Assembly: GCF_900187385.1 (NCBI RefSeq)
Contig: NZ_FYEY01000001.1
Coordinates: 5,890,001-5,954,000, forward strand
Reading direction: 5' to 3'
Length of the DNA stretch: 64,000 bases
Origin: Streptomyces sp. 2114.4
GTDB lineage: Bacteria; Actinomycetota; Actinomycetes; Streptomycetales; Streptomycetaceae
The stretch's first letter is position 1; each line of letters begins with the position of its first letter. Made by a program: the position numbers and the translations under genes. This document shows positions 16,307-24,295 of this stretch, in pieces. The notes below the pieces were generated by a model that made no database searches, was not told where the DNA came from, and saw only the letters and a program-made list of their open reading frames with translations.

Positions 16307-17656
16307 TCAGAGCGAGGCGAAGGCGCCTTCGAGGATGTCCAGGCCCTCGCCCAGCAGGTCCTCGCCGATGACCAGCGGCGGCAGGAAGCGCAGCACATTG
16401 CCGTACGTGCCGGTCGTCAGGACGAGCAGGCCCTCCTGGTGGCAGGCCTTGGCCAGCGCGGCGGTGGCCTCCGGGTTCGGCTCCTTGGAACCGGACTTGA
16501 CCAGCTCGATCGCGATCATCGCGCCGCGGCCGCGGACCTCGCCGACGATGTCGTACTTCTCCGCGATCGCGTTGAGCCGGGCCTTCATGATCTCGCCGAT
16601 CCGGCGGGCCTTGGCGTTGAGGTCCTGCTCGCGCATGGTCTCGATCGAGCCCAGCGCCGCGGCGCAGGCCACCGGGTTGCCGCCGTAGGTGCCGCCCAGG
16701 CCGCCCGCGTGCGCGGCGTCCATGATCTCGGCGCGGCCGGTGACCGCGGCCAGCGGCAGGCCGCCCGCGATGCCCTTGGCGGTGGTGATCAGGTCCGGGA
16801 CGACGTTCTCGTCCTCACACGCGAACCACTGGCCCGTACGGCAGAAGCCGGACTGGATCTCGTCCGCGACGAAGACGATGCCGTTCTCCTTCGCGAAGTT
16901 CGCCATCGCCGGCAGGAAGCCCTTGGCCGGCTCGATGAAGCCGCCCTCGCCGAGCACCGGCTCGATGATGATCGCCGCGACGTTCTCCGCGCCGATCTGC
17001 TTGGTGATCTGCGAGATGGCCTGGTCGGCGGCCTCCTGCGCGCAGTTCTCCGGTCCGGTCAGCCAGCGGTAGGGGTAGGCCAGCGGGACGCGGTAGACCT
17101 CGGGCGCGAACGGTCCGAAGCCGTGCTTGTACGGCATGTTCTTGGCGGTGAGCGCCATCGTCAGGTTCGTCCGGCCGTGGTAGCCGTGGTCGAAGACGAC
17201 GACCGCCTGGCGCTTGGTGTACGCACGGGCGATCTTGACGGCGTTCTCGACCGCCTCCGCGCCGGAGTTGAACAGCGCCGACTTCTTCGCGTGGTCGCCC
17301 GGCGTCAGCTCGGCCAGCAGCTCACAGACCTCGATGTACGGCTCGTACGGCGCCACCATGGCGCAGGTGTGGGTGAAGGCCGCCAGCTGCGCGGTGGCCC
17401 GGCGGACGACCGCCTCCGCGCTGTTGCCCACCGAGGTCACCGCGATGCCGGAGCCGAAGTCGATCAGCGAGTTCCCGTCCACGTCCTCCAGGACGCCGCC
17501 GCCCGCGCGCTTGACGAAGACGGGCAGCACGGCGCCGACGCCGGCGGCCACCGTGGCCTGCTTACGGGCCCACAGCTCCTGCGACTTCGGGCCGGGGATC
17601 GCGGTGACGACGCGACGCTCCTGGGGGAGGGCCGGGCCTCCGGACAGTTCGGTCAT
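16307..17656 (-). CDS. gabT: 4-aminobutyrate aminotransferase
   Basis: 449 residues from ATG 17656, preceded by AGGAG at 6 nt. Class III aminotransferase with PLP lysine K294 (TTAKGIAGGLPL) and D265 (VADEIQSG); GabT-specific features include FDHGYHGRT and IIIEPVLGEGGF. Converts GABA and 2-oxoglutarate to succinate semialdehyde and glutamate, the step after the polyamine-derived aldehydes have been oxidised to GABA. Divergent from the membrane ATPase gene across 277 bp. It corresponds in position and type to SCO5676. No gabD-like succinate-semialdehyde dehydrogenase is certain; the enzyme at 22312 is a candidate. Confidence 0.94.
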   Translation of the reverse strand: MTELSGGPALPQERRVVTAIPGPKSQELWARKQATVAAGVGAVLPVFVKRAGGGVLEDVDGNSLIDFGSGIAVTSVGNSAEAVVRRATAQLAAFTHTCAMVAPYEPYIEVCELLAELTPGDHAKKSALFNSGAEAVENAVKIARAYTKRQAVVVFDHGYHGRTNLTMALTAKNMPYKHGFGPFAPEVYRVPLAYPYRWLTGPENCAQEAADQAISQITKQIGAENVAAIIIEPVLGEGGFIEPAKGFLPAMANFAKENGIVFVADEIQSGFCRTGQWFACEDENVVPDLITTAKGIAGGLPLAAVTGRAEIMDAAHAGGLGGTYGGNPVACAAALGSIETMREQDLNAKARRIGEIMKARLNAIAEKYDIVGEVRGRGAMIAIELVKSGSKEPNPEATAALAKACHQEGLLVLTTGTYGNVLRFLPPLVIGEDLLGEGLDILEGAFASL

Positions 17657-17933
17657 GGCAGTCTCCTGGAGTGGAACGGTGGACGTACAGAGGTGTTGTT
17701 CTCGCAGGCTAGGGGCGGCCGGGCGGGTCTGGCATGTTCCGTTCGGGAGAAGTGCGCGTGTTGCGTTGTCCGCACCGGACATAGCGGCGGGCCACGGCCA
17801 GTAGATTGTGCGGCGGCGCGCCCGGCAGCGGCGGACACCAGCACGGGCATGACAATGACACCGCGGCCGTACGACGCGGCCGGCGGCGCCAGGACGCAGC
17901 AGGCCACGGCTCAAGGGGGACAAGGGGCACCGG

Positions 17934-20150
17934 ATGGACACCGAGGGCACGCACGACGCACAGCACACCGCTCCCCAGCGGTCGGACGGAGCGCACCGAC
18001 CCGAACCCGCGGTGCCGCGCCCCGCGGCACCACCCACCCCGCCGGCCGCCGGCCCGCGCACTCCGCCACCGCCCGCCGCTCCGCCGACCGTGCCGACCAT
18101 GCCCGCCGCCCCGCCGGACGCCGCGCCCCGCGGCTCCGCGGCCTTCGAACCGGCGCTGCTGAGCTGGCTGCGCACCCCGCGCCCGGCCTCCGCGCCCGGC
18201 ATCTGGACCTACGGTCACCGGCCCCGCCCCGCGCAGGAGTCCGACCGGGTCCCCGGACGCCAGCTGATCAGCGGCGCGGTGATCTCGTTCCTGTGCGGCT
18301 GGCTGCTGTGGTCGTTGCTGTGGAACGGGTACCTCGGCGGTTACTGGCTCTGGCCGTTGCTGCTGCTCACTCCGGACTCCTGGCGGTCGGCCGGCGGCGA
18401 CAAGATGGTCTACGTCTGGGCCACCTATCTCTACTACGGGCTGGTGCTGGCGCTTCTGGTCGTCGTCTTCGGCCGTATGGGCCGCTGGCCGGAGCTCGTC
18501 CGCCGCTTCCTGGGGCCGGTCCTCGGCCGCTTCCGCAACCGTGGCCCCGCCGTCCCCAGGCCCCAGCCCGCCGCCGACCGCGCGCACTGGCCCGACCTGC
18601 GGGCACACGGTGCCGCGGACGCCGCCGACAGGCTCACCGCCGAGGCACGGGCCGGCCGGATGAACGATGTGGATGTGGCCAGGATCGAGCGCGCCTGGCG
18701 CTCGGTGCGGTCCGGCAAGAACTCCCTGGCCTCCTTCACCGACACCGTGCTCCGGCACGGGGCGGCGGCCTGTGCGCATCCGTCCGGACGGCGCGACCTG
18801 CCGCGGCGGACCGCCCACCACGATCTGCTCGCCCACCAGGTCCGTATCGGCACCGCCGCCGACCACCACCGCAACCCGTATCAGCACCGCGGCGCCGGAT
18901 GCGCGCTGGATCCGGGGGTGTTGGGCACCTCGCTGCTGGCGGTCGGGCCCGCCGGCAGCGGCAAGACCACCCGGGTCGTGAGGCCGGTGGTGGAGTCGAT
19001 GTGCCTGCAGGCGCTGGCCGGGCAGGCCGCGGTGATCGCCGTCGGACCGGCCGGTTCCGACCTCGGCCCTGACGAGGCGTTCGACGTGGTGGTCAGGGTC
19101 GGCCGCCCGGATCCGGACTGCGACCTCGACCTGTACGGCGGCACCACGGACCCCGACGAGGCGGCCGGGATCCTGGCGGAGGCCCTGGTCGGCGATCTCG
19201 CCGAGCAGCTGCCGGGCGGTGACAGCCGACGCGCGGCGACCGCGCTGGCCCAGTTGCTCGGCCCCTTCCGGGCCGCCCATGACCGCTTCCCCACCGTTCC
19301 CGAGCTGCGCGAACTGCTGGACGGCGCCCCCGCGGCGATGTCCGCGCTGCGCACCGCCCTGCAGGACGGGGACGCCCACACCCTGCTGCGCGAACTGGAC
19401 GCCCGGGGACGCCAGTCGGAGCGCCCCGGCGATCCCGGCGTGCTCCTCGCCGACCGCCTCGCCCTCCTGGACCGGCCCGCCTTCGCCCCGTTCTTCGACC
19501 CCACGGGAGCCACCCGCCAGGTCTCCCTGCGCGCCCTCGACCATCCGCTGCGGGTCCGTATCGAATTGCCCGAGCGCGGCCACGCCGAAGCGTCACGGAT
19601 CCTCGCCCGGCTGGTCCTGGCGCAGTTCACCGAGTGCGCGGTGGCCCGGGGCGACCGCTCGTTGTTCGCCTGTCTGGTGCTCGACGAGGCCGCCCACACG
19701 ATCACGGCGGAGGCGCTGCGCGGTCTGCAGCGGCTGCGCTCGGCGAACGCCGGCGCGGTGCTGACGCTGCGCTCCTTGGACGACATCCCCGATGGGCTGC
19801 GCGGCACGCTGCTGGGCACCGTCGGCTGCCGGATGGCTTTCGCGGGCGTGACGACGTGGGACGGCGCCCGGTTCGCCGAGGTGTGGGGCAAGGAGTGGGT
19901 GGAGACCCGTGATGTCACGGACCGTCAGATCATCGCGGAGGGTGCCGCGATGAAGGCGTTCCACCTCTTCCGTCACCTGGTCACCGGCAAGGCGGTCACC
20001 GCCAAGGCCGTCACCGTGCGCACCGTGGAACGCGAGCGCTGGTCCGCGTCCGATCTCGCCAATGCCGTTCCGCCCGGCCATGCGGTCCTCTCCGTGACCT
20101 CGGTGGCGGGGGAGCATGCGCCGCCGGTGCTGGTGGATCTGCGGTCCTGA
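17934..20150 (+). CDS. VirD4/TraG-like membrane-anchored ATPase of unknown role
   Basis: 738 residues. A Pro/Ala-rich N-terminus (1-70), two membrane segments (~112-131 and ~157-180), a helical stretch, then a P-loop domain with Walker A GPAGSGKTT (338-346) and Walker B LVLDEA (581-586). This layout resembles the coupling ATPases of conjugation and type IV secretion (VirD4/TraG/TraD), though no relaxase, pilus or transfer gene is nearby. ATG start with AAGGGG 6 nt upstream. The position between gabT and a PucR regulator appears conserved in Streptomyces, so it is a chromosomal house gene rather than a recent import. Substrate unknown; double-stranded DNA or protein translocation are both possible. 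Confidence 0.8.
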   Translation: MDTEGTHDAQHTAPQRSDGAHRPEPAVPRPAAPPTPPAAGPRTPPPPAAPPTVPTMPAAPPDAAPRGSAAFEPALLSWLRTPRPASAPGIWTYGHRPRPAQESDRVPGRQLISGAVISFLCGWLLWSLLWNGYLGGYWLWPLLLLTPDSWRSAGGDKMVYVWATYLYYGLVLALLVVVFGRMGRWPELVRRFLGPVLGRFRNRGPAVPRPQPAADRAHWPDLRAHGAADAADRLTAEARAGRMNDVDVARIERAWRSVRSGKNSLASFTDTVLRHGAAACAHPSGRRDLPRRTAHHDLLAHQVRIGTAADHHRNPYQHRGAGCALDPGVLGTSLLAVGPAGSGKTTRVVRPVVESMCLQALAGQAAVIAVGPAGSDLGPDEAFDVVVRVGRPDPDCDLDLYGGTTDPDEAAGILAEALVGDLAEQLPGGDSRRAATALAQLLGPFRAAHDRFPTVPELRELLDGAPAAMSALRTALQDGDAHTLLRELDARGRQSERPGDPGVLLADRLALLDRPAFAPFFDPTGATRQVSLRALDHPLRVRIELPERGHAEASRILARLVLAQFTECAVARGDRSLFACLVLDEAAHTITAEALRGLQRLRSANAGAVLTLRSLDDIPDGLRGTLLGTVGCRMAFAGVTTWDGARFAEVWGKEWVETRDVTDRQIIAEGAAMKAFHLFRHLVTGKAVTAKAVTVRTVERERWSASDLANAVPPGHAVLSVTSVAGEHAPPVLVDLRS

Positions 20151-20173
20151 GGGCGGTGGGCGCTTGCCGCCCG

Positions 20174-20205
20174 GGGGCGACGGGGATAAGGGCCCCCGTC
20201 GCCCC
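20174..20205 (+). terminator. Terminator after the membrane ATPase gene
   Basis: 12-bp perfect stem (GGGGCGACGGGG / CCCCGTCGCCCC), 8-nt loop, followed by TTCG, 24 nt after the stop. Confidence 0.82.
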
Positions 20206-20322
20206 TTCGTCGTGGGGCGTGCTCGCAGGGGCCGAGCGGATTTGGCCGGAGCGGAGCTCCCCCGGATTCCTCCGTTGAGGCAGAATCGGCAGTGGCCGTT
20301 CATACGAGGCGGCGTAAAGAAT

Positions 20323-20374
20323 CGGCCGGTGACCGGTCAGTGGGCGGTCAATGAGCGACCGGCCGGTGACCGGT
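20323..20374 (+). promoter_or_regulatory. Two 15-bp direct repeats upstream of the PucR-type regulator
   Basis: CGGCCGGTGACCGGT occurs at 20323-20337 and again at 20360-20374 (37 bp start to start), each containing the palindrome ACCGGT or its part. They lie 46-97 bp before the regulator start, a place for an autoregulatory operator. The regulator that binds is inferred, not shown. Confidence 0.5.
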
Positions 20375-20419
20375 TGCCGTCCGGTCGTCCCTCGCAGTCG
20401 TCGACGCCATGAAGGTTCC

Positions 20420-22054
20420 ATGCCGCACACCCTCGCTTCCCTGGTCAACCACACCGCGCTCAAGCTGACCGTGCTCGCGGGCGAGGGGCGGCTGGAGGTG
20501 CCGGTGCGCTGGGCGCACGCCAGTGAGCTGATCGATCCGGTGCCCTACATGGAGGGCGGGGAGCTGCTGCTGATCACCGCGCTCAAGCTGGACGCACAGG
20601 ACGCGGAGGCGACCCGCAGGTATGTCCGGCGGGTCGCGGAGGCCGGGGTCGTCGGGCTGGGATTCGCGGTCGGGGTCAATTACGAGGGCGTTCCGCAGGC
20701 GCTGGTCGAGGCGGCCGCGGAGCAGGGGCTGCCGCTGCTCGGGGTGCCCCGCAGGACCCCGTTCATCGCGATCAGCAAGGCGGTCTCGGCCGCCGTCGCC
20801 GCCGACCAGTACCGCGCGGTGACCGCGGGGTTCGAGGCACAGCGGGAGCTGACCCGGGCGGCGCTCAGCGCCGAGGGGCCGGCCGAGCTGCTGGCCCGGC
20901 TCGCGGCGCACCTGGACGGCTGGGCCGCGCTCTACGACGCGTCGGGCGCGGTGGTGGCCGCCGCCCCCGACTGGGCCGCCCGCCGCGCGGCCCGGCTCGC
21001 CGACGACGTGGGGCGGCTGCGCGAGCGGCCCGCACCCGCCAGCTCGGTCGTCAGCGACACCGACGGCGACGACCGGGTCGAACTGCAGTCACTGGGCACC
21101 GGGCGCCGGGCCCGCGGTGTGCTCGCGGTCGGGACCGGTGCGCCGCTCGGCACGGCCGAACGCTATGCCGTGCACTCCGCGGTCGCGCTGCTCACCCTCA
21201 CCACCGAGCGGTCCCGGGCGCTGCAGGACGCCGAGCAGCGGCTCGGTGCCGCGGTGCTCAAGATGCTGCTCGCGGGGGAGCCGGACCATGCGCGGGCAGT
21301 GGCGGGCCGGCTCTACGGCGGGCTGCTGGACGCACCGTTCCGGATGGTGGTCGCGGAGGCGGTGGCCGGCGACGAGCAGGCGTCGGGCGCGGGCGGCGGG
21401 GCGTCGGGCCTCCTTGACGGGCTGGCCGATGCGATGGACTCCGCGGCCGCGCGGACCGGTGAGGCGGTGCTCGCGGTGCCGGACGGCGGCCGGCTGATCG
21501 TGCTGGTGGCGGACGGCGGGGCGGCCGCGGACGCCTGCGCGGCGTACGCCGCCGAGGCCCGCACCGCCGCGCGGCCGCGGTCGCACGGCCGGGCGGCGCG
21601 GGCCGAGGCGGGCCACGCGGAGGGGGTGGCCGTCGGGCTGTCGGCGCCGACCGGGCCGATGGCCGCCGCGAACGCCTACCGCCAGGCCGAGCAGGCGCTG
21701 TCGGTGGCCCGCCGGCGCGGCCGTGCGCTGGTCGAGCACGAGGACGTGGCGGCCGGTTCCGTGCTCCCGCTGCTCGCCGACGACGCCGTCCGCGCCTTCG
21801 CGGACGGGCTGCTGCGGGCGCTGCGCGAGCACGACGCCCGGGGCCGCGGTGATCTGGTGGCCTCGCTGCGCGCCTGGCTCGCCCGGCACGGCCAGTGGGA
21901 CGCGGCCGCCGCCGACCTGGGCGTACACCGCCACACCCTGCGCTACCGGATGCGGCGGGTGGAGGAGATCCTGGGCCGCTCGCTGGACGACGCGGACGTC
22001 CGGATGGAGCTGTGGCTGGCACTCAAGGCGACGTCGGGTGCGCCGGGGGAGTAG
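20420..22054 (+). CDS. PucR-family transcriptional regulator
   Basis: 544 residues from ATG 20420 (GAAGG 4 nt upstream). N-terminal PucR ligand-sensing domain (~1-130), a central GGDEF-like region, and a C-terminal helix-turn-helix of the PucR type (GQWDAAAADLGVHRHTLRYR). Such proteins control purine, amine or GABA catabolic genes in response to pathway metabolites. The next gene on the same strand is an aldehyde dehydrogenase and gabT is close by, so the likely targets are these. Direct repeats upstream suggest autoregulation. Confidence 0.9.
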   Translation: MPHTLASLVNHTALKLTVLAGEGRLEVPVRWAHASELIDPVPYMEGGELLLITALKLDAQDAEATRRYVRRVAEAGVVGLGFAVGVNYEGVPQALVEAAAEQGLPLLGVPRRTPFIAISKAVSAAVAADQYRAVTAGFEAQRELTRAALSAEGPAELLARLAAHLDGWAALYDASGAVVAAAPDWAARRAARLADDVGRLRERPAPASSVVSDTDGDDRVELQSLGTGRRARGVLAVGTGAPLGTAERYAVHSAVALLTLTTERSRALQDAEQRLGAAVLKMLLAGEPDHARAVAGRLYGGLLDAPFRMVVAEAVAGDEQASGAGGGASGLLDGLADAMDSAAARTGEAVLAVPDGGRLIVLVADGGAAADACAAYAAEARTAARPRSHGRAARAEAGHAEGVAVGLSAPTGPMAAANAYRQAEQALSVARRRGRALVEHEDVAAGSVLPLLADDAVRAFADGLLRALREHDARGRGDLVASLRAWLARHGQWDAAAADLGVHRHTLRYRMRRVEEILGRSLDDADVRMELWLALKATSGAPGE

Positions 22055-22105
22055 GACGTCCGGGGGAACGGACCGTCCAGGGGGCGGGCCTCCCCCCGAG
22101 ACGTG

Positions 22106-22168
22106 TCCCGTACGCTCCGGCGGCCCTCTCCACCGCGCCCCGTACGCTCCCGCTGCCCCTCCACCACG
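22106..22168 (+). repeat. Tandem imperfect 32-bp repeat before the aldehyde dehydrogenase
   Basis: Two copies of CCCGTACGCTCC followed by a CTCCACC-ending tract (starts 22106 and 22138). Located in the 257-bp spacer between the PucR regulator and the dehydrogenase, 140-200 bp before the start; possible regulator sites. No promoter boxes are certain in the remainder. Confidence 0.45.
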
Positions 22169-22311
22169 GAGAGACGGCCCCACCGATTTCTACGCTTCGG
22201 ACAAACGCCACGGCGCCGCCGCACCCCTACCGTGGATCCCGAGTCAAAACCGCAGAGCCGCTCGCTGAGCCATGCGCATCACCCACCACTTCTGAAGGGC
22301 CGGGTTCCACT

Positions 22312-23772
22312 GTGCCGATCCCCACTGATGCAGCCCCCACCGCCTTCTGGCTCGCCGGCCGCGAGGCCACCGGCGAGGCCACCTTCGACGTCACCTCTCC
22401 CTGGGACGGACGCCTCGTCGGCACGGTGAGCGTCCCCACCGAGGCCCAGGTCGAGGAGGCCATCGCCGCCTCCGTCGCGGTGCAGGACGAGCTGGCCGCG
22501 ACCCCCGCGCATGTGCGGGCCGCCGCGCTGGACCATGTGCACCGCCGGCTGGTGGAGCGTACGGAGGAGATCGCCCGGCTGATCTCCGCGGAGAACGGCA
22601 AGCCCATGAAGTGGGCGCGCGGCGAGGTCGGCCGGGCCGTCTCCGTGTTCCGGTTCGCCGCCGAGGAGGCCCGCCGCTTCAACGGCGGCGAGGCCCAGCG
22701 CCTGGACACCGACGCGGGCGGCGCCGGCCGGCTCGCCCTGACCCGCCGCTTCCCGCGCGGCACGGTCCTGGGCATCGCCCCGTTCAACTTCCCGCTGAAC
22801 CTCTGCGCCCACAAGATCGCCCCGGCCATCGCGGCCGGCGCCCCGATCCTCCTCAAGCCGGCGCCGGCCACCCCGCTCTCCGGCCTGATCCTCGGTGAGC
22901 TGCTGGCCGAGACCGAGCTGCCGGCCGGCTCCTGGTCGATCCTCCCGGTGCCCAACGACCGGATGCCGGCGCTGGTCCAGGACGAGCGGCTGCCGGTCGT
23001 CTCCTTCACCGGCTCCGAGAAGGTCGGCTACGCGATCCTCGACTCGGTGCCCCGCAAGCACTGCACCCTGGAGCTCGGCGGCAACGGCGCGGCCGTCGTC
23101 CTGCCCGACTACTCCTTTGAGGCGGACCTGGACTGGGCGGCGCAGCGCATCGCCACCTTCTCCAACTACCAGGGCGGCCAGTCCTGCATCTCGGTTCAGC
23201 GGGTGATCGCCGACGCCTCCGTCTACGACCGTCTGGTGCCCAAGATCGTGGCCGCCGTCGAGGCGCAGGTCACCGGCGACCCGTCGGACGACGCGACCGA
23301 GGTCGGCCCGCTGGTCGACGAGAACGCCGCGAAGCGCGTCGAGTCCTGGGTGGACGAGGCCGTGGAGCGCGGCGCGAAGCTGCTCGCGGGCGGCAAGCGC
23401 GACGGCGCCTCCTACGCGCCGACGGTGCTGGCGGACGTGCCCGCCGACGCCACCCTCGCCTGCGAGGAGGTCTTCGGCCCGGTGCTGACCCTCACGAAGG
23501 TCGACGGGGAGGCGGAGGCCTTCGCGGCCGTCAACGACTCCAAGTTCGGCCTCCAGGCGGGTGTGTTCACGCACGACGTCCAGGCCGCCTTCCGCGCCCA
23601 CCGCGCGCTGGAGGTCGGCGGCGTGATCGTCGGCGATGTGCCGTCCTACCGTGCCGACCAGATGCCGTACGGCGGCGTCAAGCAGTCCGGTGTGGGCCGC
23701 GAGGGCGTGCGGTTCGCGATGGACGACTACACCTACGAGCGGGTGCTGGTCCTCACCGGCCTCGCGCTGTAA
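22312..23772 (+). CDS. Aldehyde dehydrogenase (possible succinate-semialdehyde or aminoaldehyde type)
   Basis: 486 residues, GTG start at 22312 with GAAGGG 12 nt upstream, a rather long spacing. Catalytic C292 (GGQSC), general base E254 (LELGGN) and APFNFP cofactor motif mark a functional NAD(P)-dependent enzyme. It is of a different branch from the two aminoaldehyde dehydrogenases (APFNFP instead of APWNYP; GGQSC instead of GQDC), close to glyceraldehyde-3-phosphate (GapN-like) and broad-range aldehyde dehydrogenases. Next to gabT and PucR regulator it could finish the GABA route by oxidising succinate semialdehyde; this is inference. Confidence 0.87.
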   Translation: MPIPTDAAPTAFWLAGREATGEATFDVTSPWDGRLVGTVSVPTEAQVEEAIAASVAVQDELAATPAHVRAAALDHVHRRLVERTEEIARLISAENGKPMKWARGEVGRAVSVFRFAAEEARRFNGGEAQRLDTDAGGAGRLALTRRFPRGTVLGIAPFNFPLNLCAHKIAPAIAAGAPILLKPAPATPLSGLILGELLAETELPAGSWSILPVPNDRMPALVQDERLPVVSFTGSEKVGYAILDSVPRKHCTLELGGNGAAVVLPDYSFEADLDWAAQRIATFSNYQGGQSCISVQRVIADASVYDRLVPKIVAAVEAQVTGDPSDDATEVGPLVDENAAKRVESWVDEAVERGAKLLAGGKRDGASYAPTVLADVPADATLACEEVFGPVLTLTKVDGEAEAFAAVNDSKFGLQAGVFTHDVQAAFRAHRALEVGGVIVGDVPSYRADQMPYGGVKQSGVGREGVRFAMDDYTYERVLVLTGLAL

Positions 23773-23893
23773 CCACCGCCCGCTCCGATCTGCTCCGACC
23801 CGACCCGGTCCGGACCGGTGGACAGCGGCGGCCGTCCCTTGGGCCGTCACACCAACCGGACCCGGCCGGCGCCTCCCCGGCGCCGGCCCCCGG

Positions 23894-23933
23894 CGCGGCG
23901 CGCTCCGGCACCCTGTTTCCGGAGCGCGCCGCG
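23894..23933 (+). terminator. Terminator after aldehyde dehydrogenase
   Basis: 15-bp perfect stem (CGCGGCGCGCTCCGG and complement) with loop CACCCTGTTT. Confidence 0.85.
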
Positions 23934-24295
23934 TCCCCCGTTTCCGGCATCACCTCTCCCGTCATGCCGGATCTTGACGGTAAGCGGCACAGTCCCCTCC
24001 CTTCCTCCTGTCTGAGAGGGAGCCGCGGCGGCCCTCCGGGGGAGGTGCCGGGGCCCCGTGTACAACCAGCGCGGTATGCCGTACCCCCCGAACGGCGGAG
24101 GGCACCGAGCGGCCTTGGACCGGCGCCAGGGGGGTATGTCCCACTTGGTGGGAAGTGGCCTTCCGTGCGGCCCTCTCCCGCCGCCTCCCGTGGTGCAACC
24201 CGCGCGGATCGGGTAACTCTCACAAGTAGCGCTGTCCAGCGGCCGACCGGCCCGCCGGCGCTGAACTGCTGATCCCGCGGCGAGGTGAGCTCCAG
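23934..24295. other. Non-coding spacer before acyl-CoA dehydrogenase
   Basis: About 360 bp with no supported gene. It contains a pyrimidine-rich stretch (23990-24015), GC hairpins, and close to the gene an AT-richer segment (GGGTAACTCTCACAAGTAG, 24210-24228) where a promoter could lie. I do not recognise a riboswitch. Confidence 0.4.

Noticed and set aside
17657-18202. N-terminal extension of gabT to 18202
   Set aside because: The extension runs back over the divergent ATPase gene's start and has no ribosome-binding site; ATG 17656 has a clear AGGAG and the conserved N-terminus.
24005-24060. Possible TPP riboswitch (CTGAGAGGGAG) before the acyl-CoA dehydrogenase gene
   Set aside because: Only the CTGAGA-like part is present; the second conserved half needed for the TPP aptamer is missing and the downstream gene is not thiamine-related.
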